Source: Batillaria attramentaria (taxonomy: Eukaryota; Mollusca; Gastropoda; Batillariidae). From it: 64,000 nucleotides of DNA. The stretch spans positions 537,501 through 601,500 of the forward strand of contig JACVVK020000313.1 of NCBI GenBank assembly GCA_018292915.2. The letters run 5' to 3'. The first letter of the stretch is position 1; each line of letters starts with the position of its first letter. A program made the position numbers and the translations under genes. A model generated the notes under the pieces. That model saw only the letters and a list, made by a program, of their open reading frames with translations, was not told the DNA's origin and searched no databases. Positions 31,713-42,942 of the stretch are shown here, in pieces.

Positions 31713-32780
31713 CCGAACGAACGATTATAGAACGATAGTCCATCTTCTGTCACAATTCCCTCTTGTCCTGAGGGGCATAGGCGGACACGCAGACGTACCA
31801 TCCACGTCCCCGATAGCAGACGACACTTTTATCCAGACACCGATCGCGTGCAGAGCAAGTCGACTCAATCAGACAGGGTGGCGAAAAACGTCTTCATTTA
31901 TTAATCACCCGTGACCGTCAGTGTTACTCTCTCTTCGATTCCACGCCGCAGCAGATCTAAATCACCAGCAGATCCCTCCCAGACACGTAAATGAGAATGA
32001 GGATGCCTTGAGGTTTATCTCTGTGGTCGGTTCGTCTGGGGCCCTTTGCATGACGTGAGTCTATGAGATGTAAGTTGTCGCGGAAGGAATGGTCAGTGGA
32101 GCGTGGAATGAGAAGTTAATGAGCTGTCGTCACCTTCATTTGCACTTGACCGTAACGGTACACATCCATTACGCGGAGGGGGCAACGGGTCACGAACGCA
32201 CGCACGCGCTTCCAAAACCATTGGTATGACCGTATGACTTCAACGTCGATGTCCTCTTGAGAGGAGGCCCCACCCAGTCTCTATATCAAAATACAAACCT
32301 TTTCCAAACAGTACAACAATTTATTGACTTACCGGGTCTCTTCGCCATGTAAATTTCTAAGCCTGTGTCCACGCGGACGGGCTGTTGCCACTACCACTCA
32401 CAGTAAAGTTTGATATGCTCTTTCTTCTTTCCTTTCTTCTTCCTGCTCTCTTCTTCTTCTTCTTTGTCTTGTTTTTACGTCTTTACACTTCAGTCCAGCC
32501 GGCTTTTCCACGCCACTTTCTCCGCCATGCTTTTGTGTAAACTGGTTCAGATGAGCACGTATATAAGTTTTACTTGTTGTGCTCTTTTCAACGTAATACT
32601 GTTTACTGCTTGACGGTGATCCGGCTTCAATGAATAAAAATGTTTAAACCAAAGAGAAATAGGAGGTAAGGATGGTCCCATAACCTTCCTACTTTAAAGT
32701 CTCCACTTTCGTAATGGCTTCTGAGGTTTAACTGCCGCTTACAAAGGTCTAAAGCTGTTGGCCAAGTGAATCGATGTTCC
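31713..32780. other. Non-coding, no recognisable feature
   Basis: Unique-looking sequence with a CTT-rich stretch (32,420-32,470). No coding or repeat family is supported. Confidence 0.4.
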
Positions 32781-33072
32781 CGCTTTGGGCGGCCATTGCG
32801 ACCCTTTTCGTGACTTCGCGCCGGGCCTCTAGTTGTAGATACACCCAGACCCTCCCACAGTTTAAGTCAAAACTAAAGACTTACCTTTTCAAGATAGCAT
32901 ATGATCTGTAGCATCATCTACCCCTCCTGACAGCCCCCCTCCCCCCCCCCCCCGCACTCATACTTAGTGTTTCATGTTTCATGTATGCGTGAGAATGTGT
33001 GTGTGTAGCGCACGGAGTGTTCTATGAGCAGATTGTTAGCGCTTTATAAGACCTATTATTATTATTATTATT
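32781..33072 (+). mobile_element. LINE 3' end with (ATT)n tail
   Basis: The plus strand encodes LPQFKSKLKTYLFKIAYDL followed by a stop near 32,910. This is a C-terminus typical of several non-LTR retrotransposons (FKSxLKTYLF). A short 3' UTR containing a C run leads to AGCGCTTTATAAGACCT and ATT triplets (33,054-33,072). Upstream coding sequence is too decayed to follow. The tail resembles the 3' end of SINE family A. Confidence 0.65.
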
Positions 33073-34375
33073 AATTGTAGATACATTTGACTTTCTTTGG
33101 CCTGACGCTTCCATACGTCCAAAAGAAGCTGTACATCCGAAGCACTGACTAACTCCCAAACACGCCCTCTGGTGGCAAACAAGTAAAGGTAGGGGCCAAT
33201 AATTCCGGTAACAAGAATCATTAGAGCCCTATTGTTGCTACGCAGGTCTGGGGGCAAAGGTGAAATTCTTCGTAGTTCGCGTAGAACACGCGTACAGCTG
33301 TGATTTGAGGGCTTCAGCTGAACGATGCAACATGCACAAGTACTGGTATCATACCTGCCTACCTTCGGCACAGAGCCAAATCCGTGAGGGTCGGTTTTGG
33401 GTCTTGGGAGCTACGGATGCATTGTTCACACAACACTGACAAGGTTGAGTTTGCTTCAGATGTACAGCTTCTTTCGGACGGGTCTGAGTTGCTGAGTTTT
33501 TATTCCTGTAGGTGGCCGCGTTAAGCCCTAAATAAGCCTAACTAACTAACGAACTAACTGTTCCTGTAGGTCGTCTTAATCGAAAAGTACATTTATTCAG
33601 TGTTGCTGGTTGCTGAAGAGCATTTCTAATGTATCTGCAATACGGCTATTTTCACTGTACTAAGCGCGGACGTCCGCTGTTAAGATTTACACTGAGTCAG
33701 TCAGTGCTCTGGATATCTGTTCTCTTTTGGGCGGTTTTGGGTTCCTAGATCGTTTTCCCTCCCACAGTTACGTGTCACGTTTCGGAGGCTGAGACATTAA
33801 GTATCAGATTTCCGTCTTCAACAAGAGACAGTCTCCTGAAATTTCACACCGTCTCGTGCTCCTCTGAAATTAACCTTGATTTTCTGAGATAGGTGTTGTG
33901 GCAAAAGAGCTGTGTACAGTAGGTCTGAAAAACTGAACGTATATGTTAGTACTCCATAACTGTGGAGGTGGGGGTAACATGAGAGGCTTTGACACTTGAA
34001 ACTGCAGGACCTGTGTGAGAGAAACAATGGTACAGGTAAGGTAGGTAAGCTCCTATCTGGTAATCTGATACGAGGACAGGGTAAAATGATATCATAGGAA
34101 GCGTTTTCCCATCAGTAACACAAGAGGGGCTTGGCATCAAGCGACTATGGAAGAAGGCTAAAGTGACCCGCTTTTTATTCGTACAACCCGACGAATGCTG
34201 CAGCGTAAAAGAAACACCCCCCCCCCCCCCCCCCCAATAAATTCGAATTTAAACGAAACCATTTAGTGTCCAGCTTTTCGAATGGTCGAGAGCCGTGGTA
34301 ACTGTCAAGTGTAAATTGTAGATATCTTTAATTTCGTCTAAATTTCACAAGTTCTTTCAAACTGACACAGTCGAG
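33073..34375. other. Non-coding, no recognisable feature
   Basis: A minus-strand frame at 33,073-33,371 is open for about 100 codons but has no recognised domain. AACT units lie at 33,540-33,560 and a C run at 34,216-34,235. No feature is supported. Confidence 0.4.
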
Positions 34376-34502
34376 GGTGGGAGGGTTGGTGTTTGGGAGT
34401 TTAACGTCCTTTTCCACCACGTAAGGGTGATCAAAGACGGGGCCGCAACGAGAAAAAGGCCAGCACAAATATTTGGCCCCAGCCGGGATTCGAACTCACG
34501 AA
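34376..34502 (-). mobile_element. SINE family B, copy 8 (minus, truncated)
   Basis: On the minus strand: TCGTGAGTTCGAATCCCGGC, TGGGGCCAAATATTTGTGCT, GGCCTTTTTCTCGTTG, then ATCACCC, GTGGTGGAAAAGGACGTTAA, ACTCCCAAACACC. The A-box half is missing. Confidence 0.85.
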
Positions 34503-34848
34503 AGTTAGGACCATAAGTAAAGTAAGAGGGGACAAGAACCGAAAAACCGCTTCTGTGATCAGTGTGTCGGCTGTGGAGCTCAGGTGTTGCCTATCACCTG
34601 GGCTTCACGTCTTGTCAGCCATCTTTAAACCTCGCCAGCTCACCAGAAGGCAGAAACACAGCTGGTATGGAAACTTCTCTCTCTCTCTCTGTCTCTCGCC
34701 ATCTCCTTCTGTCTTCGCTACGGGCCGCGATATCTCACGCTGGGCATGCATCTCAATTCTGCCCTGGCAGCATCACAATATTTGGGTTGCAATCTCTCTC
34801 TCTCTCCCCCCCTCTCTCTATGCCCCCAAGCAGCTTGGATCGGTAGTC

Positions 34849-35001
34849 AGTCTAGTAGAGCGTTAGGCTGCCACTGCTCTGGTCGTGAGTTCGATTCTCG
34901 TCTGGCAGAGAAAAACAATGGTGCTTGCGTTTTTCTTCTGGATGCCGCGCATTTGGTATCCACCCTGAAGTAGTGGAAAAGGGTGTCTAGCCTCCAAGCA
35001 A
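34849..35001 (+). mobile_element. SINE family B relative, copy 9 (variant)
   Basis: The head is GGTAGTCAGTCTAGTAGAGC and the B box is GTCGTGAGTTCGATTCTCG. The body keeps TGGTATCCACCC and GTAGTGGAAAAGGGTGTCTA but otherwise differs, and the tail is CAAG units. This is a diverged subfamily or a related SINE. Confidence 0.65.
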
Positions 35002-35021
35002 GCAAGGCAGTACACATAGCA

Positions 35022-35291
35022 CGTCTCTTTCTCTCTCTCTCTCTCTGCTCATATTCTCGTAGTTTAGCAACGGCAAGTTCGAACATGGTATTTCTGACAA
35101 AACGTTTACCGTTGGAAAATAAAGATTATTGCCATTGCCATTGCCATTCTCTCTCTCTCTCTCTCTCTCTCTCTGCTCATATTCTCGTAGTTTAGCAACG
35201 GCAAGTTCGAACATGGTATTTCTGACAAAACGTTTACCGTTGGAAAATAAAGATCATTGCCATTGCCATTGCCATTGCCGTTGTCATTTTT

Positions 35292-35358
<67 letters not shown>
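35022..35358. repeat. Tandem-duplicated retroposon tail between (CT)n runs
   Basis: A segment of about 105 bp (GCTCATATTCTCGTAGTTTA, GCAACGGCAAGTTCGAAC, CGTTTACCGTTGGAAAATAA) ends in GCCATT hexamers. It occurs at 35,046 and again at 35,174, a spacing of 128 bp. Each copy starts after a CT run. The two copies differ at about one site outside the tails. A third, diverged copy lies at 39,990-40,070. A long CT run (35,298-35,358) follows. Confidence 0.9.
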
Positions 35359-35360
<2 letters not shown>

Positions 35361-36416
35361 GTAATGCTGATTTACCATACGAATTACGTATCGATTTAGT
35401 CTGTCGTTACAATACTGTCACAATGGATTTGTTCCACCCTGAGAATTGCCATAAGCTGTGCTTGCTCATGCTCATCAGTTGTTGTATTGCTACAATCTGC
35501 ATTGCGATAAACTTGTTTAAACCAAACAAGGCAGCAACCAGCCAACCAACCAACCCTCTTCTCTCCCACTCTCGCTAAAGTGCAACTTATATCACCTGGG
35601 CGGAAAGCCCGGGAGCCGTAATGTGAGGTAACGTTTCCCAGGTGAAAAACAAATATATAGAAGGAAATGGGGCTGCACACAAAACTGTCTTTATGACGAC
35701 ACCGTGTAGAAAATTACATTTTAACGATAATGCAGGCGCGAAACAGGCGCGCTAATTAGAGAGAGAGAGAGAGAGAGGGGGGGAGGGAGGGAGGATGGAG
35801 GGGCATGTAATGGAGGGGAGTCATTTGGTCTGTGATTACCCACGCCTTTCTAGACGCGAACACAGCTGCTGAGAAGTGCGTACGATCGACCAGAAGAGAA
35901 CTGGGAAACTGTATCTGATGCAAGCATTCATGTACTGTGAAAACGCCATATCAAGACACCTCACGTGCACTCGCCCCAACGCCAGCTGTTGCTGTATAGA
36001 ACGAGTTTGAGCGTGTGTTCTGTGTAGCCGAAAGATATTAACTCTTGATCTTAACAAATGATAACGGTCCTCTGGTCGAGTCATTTTGCGATGTTGCTGT
36101 TACCGTCTGTACAAGCCCGTTGCCACGCCCTCTGATCCTCCATGGCAACCCATATAATCTCTTTCTGCCGTGCAGTGGCACAACAGAGTAAGTCCGTGAC
36201 TTCATTTGATGGGAAAAGAGGGTGATTTCGAGATGAAAAACATTAACTAATGGTCTTTTTTCCACAAAGTGGTGTTACGGATTTACTGTGTTTTGCCATT
36301 ACATGGCAGCTTTGTGAAGCAAATCGAGGGTTCCCTCCCATCGAAACAGATGGAAAGAAGAGAGATAGGACGTTTTGGCTGCGAACTGAACTCTCGAATA
36401 CTCCGGCAGACAATCC

Positions 36417-36420
<4 letters not shown>
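35359..36420. other. Non-coding, no recognisable feature
   Basis: Unique-looking sequence with a GA/G-rich run at 35,758-35,800. No coding signal. Confidence 0.4.
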
Positions 36421-36500
<80 letters not shown>

Positions 36501-36524
36501 TGAGAGAGAGAGAGAGAGAGAGAG
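36421..36524. repeat. (GT)n(GA)n compound microsatellite
   Basis: About 39 GT units pass into GAGTGA and then about 11 GA units. Confidence 0.95.
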
Positions 36525-36629
36525 TTCTGGCAAGGAAATTAGTTCTTGTTGATGTAAAATCGAACATGATGACATCCTGTTCAACAAGCTTGAGTTGTAA
36601 TTATGGATTGTGTGGGCATTGCCAGACCA

Positions 36630-36725
36630 CCACTTACCTCAAAATAACCACACACACAGACACGCACACACACACAAACAGAGAGAGAGAGAGGATAGTA
36701 ACTTTGAGAGAGAGAAAAAAAAATC
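36630..36725. repeat. (AC)n/(AG)n imperfect microsatellite
   Basis: CACACA units with interruptions followed by GA units and an A run. Confidence 0.8.
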
Positions 36726-38365
36726 AAATTTATTGCGGTTCTGGGAAACCTCATTTCAAAACTTTTCACGTGGGTGGAATTTTATTAAAAGTATCGAACA
36801 TCTCAGACAGTGAATGGCAAGTGAAATAGTGCAGACGATGTCGCCCAGGATAAAAATAAAATTTAAAAAAAAAAAACCCTTTACGCTCATACGACGCAAT
36901 GTTGAACTGGAGTAACTCGCCCCCGTAAAACTTCGTTTACGTCGCATAGTAAAGGCGGCATCGTAAAACTATTGACAGGTTCTGGGGGTATGAGTGAATG
37001 AATGAATGAAGTCTAGGCCAAGAATGGAAATGAGATCCAGACCAGAACGAGGCTGCACAAGACCAGAACGAGGCTGTGCAGGAGAGACGCTAAAAGCTCC
37101 CGTGCCTTTGAAAAAAGAAAGTCAGCGTAACGACACTCCCACGCTGCATCGTAAATTTTGCGTCCAAGGAATGGGTGCACGCAAGTCTGATGCAATTACA
37201 ACTCCTTTAGGAAAGCCTTACGTTTGGCAAGCCTATCAGTGGCTTAGCTAAAATAGCGTCCTTTGTTTTTAAAGGCATTTTCCGATAGTTCGTGACGAGT
37301 AGTAACAGGTATCAATATACGACACAGGCATATCGTAAGGATAGCTGTTCTGGATTAATGTAGATTTATTTATAGAAAATGAGGCTTTGTTTAAAGAAAT
37401 CAAGGCCTGTTTTAGAGGTGTTCCCCCGTAATTCGTGACAATCACAATTACATGTACATGAAAGCATGTTCTTTTTTCTCCTCTTTGCGTTTATTTTCAG
37501 AGGCTTTCAAGATAATTGTCAGTAGTTTGTGGGGTGTTTTCCAATAATACGTGACTTAAGCCGATCCCTTGCATTATTTATGGCCGATTTCAATTCAGAT
37601 TTAGCGACATTCGGTTTATTTTCAGCCATACTTATGCACGCGGAACAGAAGAAAAATCGTAAGTATGACCTTATAGTGCATCACGACATGCCCATCGAGA
37701 TGCTATTTTGAGGAGAACGCGCATCTTACAACTTTGACTGTTCTTTTTCGACGACTGACAAATTTCAGCCAATCGTTGCCCTTCCCTGGCGACGCTGCAT
37801 CTAGGGCGCGATGATGTCATAGCACGTGATTGTATCGACTGGCGGGTGACATGCGCAAGTCCTTTGCACGCGCGCGCCTTTTGTGACGTAGGAGACTGGA
37901 TGACAGAAATCAATGTAGCAACATTTCTGCAGAAAGACGAGCACAGAAATACATTGTTCGATCACATACAGTGGAATATTCTGGTCTTGGAAATGGCATT
38001 TCTTTCTAAGTTTAGAAGACAATTATGAGTTTTGTCTAAGGAAATATTTTTTTTGTGTAGGGTTTTTTTTTGTAACCCATGTCCACATGAACCTTTCTTC
38101 GGTTTGCTTGAATGTGAATTTGTTTAACAAGTCAAGTAAGGAGAGCTCAGCTGCAACAAAAAAAATATCATCTTGCGTTCCAAATTTGTTCTAGAAATGA
38201 TCTGTTTCCGGTCAGAAATTACTTTTAGCAGAGATAACGTCGCCAACGTGATTTTAAGAGAAAAGTTTGTACATTGTACTTATTTTTCCACAAGATGCAG
38301 GCAGAGTAAACAAAAGTGTTGTAAACGTTAATAAAAGGCTATTAAAAGATATTTGAATATTGTCA
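36726..38365. other. Non-coding, no recognisable feature
   Basis: A 21-bp direct repeat (AGACCAGAACGAGGCTG core) lies at 37,037-37,078. Loose repeats of the form TTCGTGAC or TACGTGAC near 37,290, 37,430 and 37,550 may be remnants of an old array. No gene is recognised. Confidence 0.4.
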
Positions 38366-38419
38366 CTGTACAATACTCCTACATGCAGACAACGGTATTG
38401 CTCGTTTATTTCTTAAAAA

Positions 38420-39430
38420 CACAAACACAAATGTGGCTCTTACAGAAGACAATCGTTAAAATGACTTTTACAAAATTCTCAGCAAAACACAGGAAACAAC
38501 GCACATTCTTTTGCAACGAAAGGGGACTTACAGCACAAAGAAAACTACAAAAAGAAGCCTTTCTCTTTTGAACAAGACAGACAACAGGAAAGAGATAAGG
38601 AAATACCAGACCGCGGAAACACCTTTTGTATTCTCCGCACGCGTTCGAAATAGCAACACCGTACCCCTCCGCGAGGTCTTTCTCGCAGAAGGTAGCAATC
38701 CTTCAAGACGCTTGCCTGCTTCTCGTATCCGAAATGGCATCTACATCCAGGACAAAAAACTTTTCTTCTTTCGCGTATCGTGTCACGGCGTTATGAAGAC
38801 AAGAAACCATTGTCCGTAATAACATTTTTTTTTAACGAGAGAAGAGTTGCAGGTCTTCAGAAATGTCTGAGAGGTATGATGCGTGCCAAAGTATACTTAC
38901 GTGTGGAGTTAAGAAGAAAAGAAAGCATTGTCCATGATAGCATTTTTGCAAGAGCCCACTTGCGGGCCTTTCAAAATATTCTGAGAGGGTCGCGGAATGT
39001 GTTACATGTCGAGTGGCACTGTGAAGAAAAGAATGTATTGTACATGATAAGATTTCTGCGAAGGAAGAATTGTTTTCAAAAAGGTTTAGGAGGTTCTTGG
39101 CAAGTAGTGTTACGCTACCCAGAAACGGTCGTTCACAATTGTGAACCTCGTAATGAGCGAATAGTATACTACTAGTGGAGGGGAGGGGGATCTTCAGAAT
39201 ATTCTTACAGATGCTCAGCAAGTCCTAGAAACCATTGTCCGCAATAATAAACCTATTAGCAAGCAAAGCCTACAGGGGTTCTTCACGACATTCTGAGACG
39301 CTCTGAGCAAGTCTTAACACTACGTAGACACCATTGTCCCGCAATAATAAACCTTTAACGAGCCGAACGCGACAGAGGGTCTTCACAAAATTCTGACAGG
39401 TTCTTGGCAAGTGTTACGCTTCGTGCCAGA
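38420..39430. repeat. Old degenerate tandem array, unit roughly 90-120 bp
   Basis: Recurring phrases in order are (A)CCATTGTCCG(T/C)AATAA, ATTTTT, a purine-rich AGCA/GAGC segment, GGTCTTCA, AAAATTCTGAGAGG and TTCTTGGCAAGTGTTACG. At least five diverged copies can be traced from about 38,800 to 39,430, with weaker ones upstream. The open frames of about 130 codons here, on both strands, follow the repeat and carry no recognisable protein signature. Confidence 0.55.
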
Positions 39431-39589
39431 GAATACTTACTTACGCGCCCACCCTAAGACTTCTGCCTTCCTCTGTCTGGCTAGACTGACAAACGATGTT
39501 TCGCGAGAATTAACCGGGTTTTTTTGTGGTCGCCCGGAATTGCGGCTTGTCAGGGGACGTTCTCTGTCGGTCGTCTGCTGCCCGCTAGG

Positions 39590-39759
39590 GTGGGGATGGT
39601 GGGGGGGGGGGGGCAGTGGTGTGTGTATGGAGGGGAGAAGGGGGGGTGGGGGAGACGGAGGGGGAGGATTGTTCCCAGACATGACATAACGATGTTTTAG
39701 TTCTAGACGTCTCGCTGTCTCTTTTACGGAATCTTTCCATTCTTTCTTCTTCTTCTTCT

Positions 39760-39796
<37 letters not shown>
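39590..39796. repeat. Poly-G, (CTT)n and (CT)n
   Basis: G-rich sequence (39,599-39,667), CTT triplets (39,741-39,763) and CT units (39,764-39,796) precede a full SINE B copy. Confidence 0.9.
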
Positions 39797-39798
<2 letters not shown>

Positions 39799-39975
39799 GG
39801 AGCCGGGGTGGTCGAATGGTAGAGCGTTGGACTTCTAATGCTCGGGTCGTGAGTTCGATCCCGGCTGGGGCCAAATATTTGTGCTGGCTTTTTCATCGTT
39901 GCCCCGTCTTTGATATCACCCTATGTGGTGGAAAAGGACGTTAAACCCCCAAACACCCACCCACCTACCCACCCT
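39799..39975 (+). mobile_element. SINE family B, copy 10 (best preserved)
   Basis: This copy carries the A box TGGTCGAATGGTAGAGCG, then TTGGACTTCTAATGCTCGGG, B-box region GAGTTCGATCCCGG, GGGGCCAAATATTTGTGCTG, CCCCGTCTTTGATATCACCC, GTGGTGGAAAAGGACGTTAA and a CCCACC tail. It is the best reference for the family in this window. Confidence 0.9.
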
Positions 39976-39977
39976 CT

Positions 39978-40075
39978 CTCTCTCTCTCTCTCGCGTAGTT
40001 TAACGACGGCAAAATACAGAAGGCACGTGAGCCCAAATTACTACCGTTGAAAAATTAAAGTTTCAGTTTTCTTGT
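39978..40075 (+). mobile_element. Retroposon 3' tail related to 35,046-35,279
   Basis: A CT run, CGCGTAGTTTAACGACGGCA, then CTACCGTTGAAAAATTAAAG and TTTCAGTTTTC. It aligns with the duplicated tail at 35 kb and shares its CCGTTG...AAAG end. Confidence 0.5.
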
Positions 40076-40234
40076 CGTTGTCGGGAAGCTTCGTGCGGTG
40101 ACATCAGGGATTGGGGGGAGGGGAGCAGAGGGGAGGGGAGGGGTGGGGGGCTGTTGTTTGGAGACATTGCATGACAATGTTTTGGCACTGAACGTCTCAC
40201 GCTCACTCTTTCTTGAAGCCTTGTGAGATGACGG

Positions 40235-40294
<60 letters not shown>

Positions 40295-40660
40295 GGGGGG
40301 GGGCGGTTGTTCCGAGACATGACAATGTTTTTGTTCTAGTCGTCTCGTTCGCTCTCGCGAAACCTCGTTTGTTGACGGCGCTGGGACCACCCCGCAATTG
40401 ACCGATGTCCGAAGAGGGACAACCTGATACCCCACTGGGGACATGCCCTGAAAAAGGGAGAGGGGTGGAGGGTGCCTAGGGGGGGGGGGGGTCGGAGGGA
40501 GGGACACGGGGTTAGGGGTGGTAGAGAGAGTGACAGGAGAGGGTATTTTAAGTGGACGGCGTTGACTTAAGTGTCTGTAAACGTTGTACCTGGTGGAGGA
40601 GCGAGCAGGGGTGGGTTGGGGTGTTAAGAGGAGGGGGTGGGGGTGAGTGGGGAGTGCCTC
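40076..40660. repeat. G-rich low-complexity sequence with (GT)n
   Basis: GGGGA-type runs at 40,108-40,150, about 27 GT units at 40,237-40,290, poly-G at 40,293-40,304 and 40,480-40,491, and G/T/A-rich sequence to 40,660. An ACAATGTTTT(G/T)...CGTCTC(A/G) phrase occurs at 39,690, 40,170 and 40,325, suggesting that a longer diverged tandem repeat underlies the region. Confidence 0.7.
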
Positions 40661-40789
40661 AGGGGTGAGAGCTGGAGGAGAGCTGCGGTCTTTAAATAAC
40701 GGAGCAGGTACACGTCTGACCACGGGACAGATTGTCAGAGCATGTTGGGCTTGTCAACAGTGTGATGATCTTTCCAGAGAAGGTGGCCA

Positions 40790-41035
40790 GACTTGCTGAA
40801 ACTTTCATTTTACAATTACCTGATTTGTTGTATTTTAGTAGGTGTTTTAAACGGCGCACATTATTAATATTGAGAAGTAATTTATTTGAAATCTTTATCT
40901 AATTTTAAAGTGTGCTAAATATCAGTGTGTGTGTGTTTTTCATTTTATGTTGCATGTATTGTCTGGTTGCTCGTGTTATGTTCCACATGACCGACTTTCC
41001 CATTTGGGATAATACATTATTGAAATTTGAATGTA
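40790..41035 (+). mobile_element. Probable LINE 3' UTR and tail
   Basis: AT-rich sequence ends in a CCC-ATTT-GGG stem (41,000-41,009), ATAATACATTATTGAAATTTG and AATG. The order parallels the nested LINE tail at 10,540-10,598 (GCCC-TTTT-GGG, ACAATAAAG, ATTGA units). No coding sequence remains upstream, so this is an inference from tail architecture. Confidence 0.35.
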
Positions 41036-41679
41036 TTAGTGTTCACATCGTCACAGAGTATGACCATGGACATTGTCTGAACTCTGTTGCATAATTCCGT
41101 GTTCCTCAGGGGAAACATCAGGGGGAAAAAAAGAACAGGGATATGTGGTGTGTTGCAATTCCCTCTACATTTCACCCTCTTGCATCCCCACTCTAAACCT
41201 CCCCCCCCCCTCCTCTCCCCATTTAATCCCCCTTCCCCACTCTAAACATCCCCCGCCCCCCACCTCAGCATCCCCACCCATCTCCCGTTTCTTGTTAGTG
41301 TCCCAACGGCAGTGACTGTAGGGGTACACACGGGTGTAAAAGGGGTGGATCCACAGGACAGGCACAGGTGACGAGGTTAGACTGAGGAGGTCAAATTTCG
41401 CTGGTGGCGGACAGCAAAAGCTTCCTTCAAGTTCTGATGGCCGATGTTTGACCCTCGCCTTTGTTTTGTCGTCAGAATTCTCATGTCCTTGTCACCCGTG
41501 TTTGGTTTTTCCTCTCCCCGCCTATTCAGAAGTCCGGCTGAATTCCTGAATACGCTATGCCAATGAGTCATGACTGGTCACGGCTTTATTTTCCTTTTGA
41601 CGCCAACATGATTCGGTGTTGATTTAACTCAGTTCGTACCACTCAGGTTATGAAGGAACTTACTTCCCGGCCCAAGCAT
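41036..41679. other. Non-coding, no recognisable feature
   Basis: C-rich in 41,195-41,285. No gene or repeat family is supported. Confidence 0.4.
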
Positions 41680-42070
41680 GGGGCGGTCGGTGGTCTAGTG
41701 GTTAAGAGACTCGTCACCAATGCGAGAGGTCAGGGGTTCGAGTCCCCACTCGGGGCAAAGAATTTTTCCTTCTCGTATGTGGCACCGTTCATTCGGGCCG
41801 ATCGTCGGTACTCCGGCGTCCTCCCCCTCTGCTTTGGACATGTTCAGCCCACCAAATTTGAAAAAAAAAATGCAATTCTAAATTCCGAAATTTAAATAAC
41901 TGAGCTGACCCTTCGCACCACGTGATTGTAATGTGTTTATGTCCAGTGTGTGAGAGAATGCGTGTGATTCACGTGAGCGTGCGTGTTGGGTTCAGTTCGC
42001 GGCGCTTTGAGCCGATTCATGAAATTGGGTAAAGGGCCTGTACAATACTCATTATTATTATTATTATTAA
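41680..42070 (+). mobile_element. tRNA-headed SINE, family A, full-length
   Basis: The head is GGGCGGTCGGTGGTCTAGTG then GTTAAGAGAC. The B box is GGGGTTCGAGTCCCC, the body is AAAGAATTTTTCCTTCTCGT ... CCACGTGATTGTAATGTG, and the 3' end is GGTAAAGGGCCTGTACAATA with an ATT tail. It matches the minus-strand copy at 9,289-9,680 along its whole length (about 390 bp), so this is a defined SINE family. Confidence 0.88.
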
Positions 42071-42613
42071 AACATTTGAAGCTTTGTAAATCTTGAGCTA
42101 AGAACGACCTTCCACCCTACGTGTACCACGCCAGCGAAATAATGAAGAAACAGATTTCGCATGGGCGGACTCAGAACGTATGAATTGGAATCCTCGCGCG
42201 CGGTACGTTATGAGTTAAGAAGAACCCCGAAGAAAAACATTTTAACGGGTTTTATTCATTGTTTGTTCGGAACTGCGACCTTTCGCTTGAACAATGCTGC
42301 AGCACGGCGTTGTTTTGAAGTCAGCGGCTCCATCTTATTTATGAAGCCTGCTGGTATTTTCATAAGTTTTCTCTCATCATTTCTTTTTTGACAGTAGTTC
42401 CTTCTGTTTTCTCGTCTTTTTGTGTGTCATGGTGTGTTGCTGTTTGATATCAGTTTTCTTTGTTCTGTCTACCGGCCCGTGGCTATCACTCACAGATTGG
42501 AGAAAGCATTCCTGCGAGATTGTTTTTATTTCACCACCTGAGCCACACACACACAACGTGCGCTTACAAGCAGATACCACACCCCCACCCGTAGGTAAAC
42601 AGAGAATGTACCT
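42071..42613. other. Non-coding, no recognisable feature
   Basis: Frames of up to about 79 codons have no domain or splice context. Nothing is supported. Confidence 0.4.
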
Positions 42614-42614
42614 C

Positions 42615-42682
<68 letters not shown>
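42614..42682. repeat. (AGAT)n microsatellite
   Basis: About 17 AGAT units, essentially perfect. Confidence 0.97.
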
Positions 42683-42889
42683 CCATCCGTAGAATTCTCA
42701 GATTTTACTGATTTTTCAAGTCCCAGAAAGTAAGTTTGGGGTTTGTGTCCACTGTCCAGTGGCCGTACTAAAAACAACTAATAATTAATTCATAGTCTGC
42801 ATGGATTTAAATTTGGCCTATTTGGAGTGTTGCACTTTGATTAATATACTCGTGTTCTCGGCATTAAGAGCCGTTAAGGAACCGTAAAT

Positions 42890-42942
42890 CGTGTGTGTGT
42901 GCGCGAGCGTGCGTGCGTGCGTGCGTGCGTGCGCGCGCGCAT
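42890..42942. repeat. (GT)n/(GTGC)n/(GC)n microsatellite
   Basis: GT units pass into GCGTGCGT tetramers and then GC units. Confidence 0.9.

Noticed and set aside
33036..33371. Minus-strand 111-codon frame as a coding exon
   Set aside because: It begins in the ATT tail of a plus-strand LINE remnant and shows no domain. The central part looks protein-like, but I cannot name a family.
38780..39221. Two overlapping frames of about 130 codons on opposite strands
   Set aside because: Both track the degenerate tandem array, show no conserved motif and cannot both be genes.
39799..39870. tRNA-Ser/Leu gene suggested by A and B boxes
   Set aside because: The same head is fused to a conserved non-tRNA body in 14 places, so it is a SINE. 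The other tRNA-like heads (2,538; 7,976; 9,680; 31,638; 41,680; 48,156) are rejected for the same reason or for lack of a clean cloverleaf.
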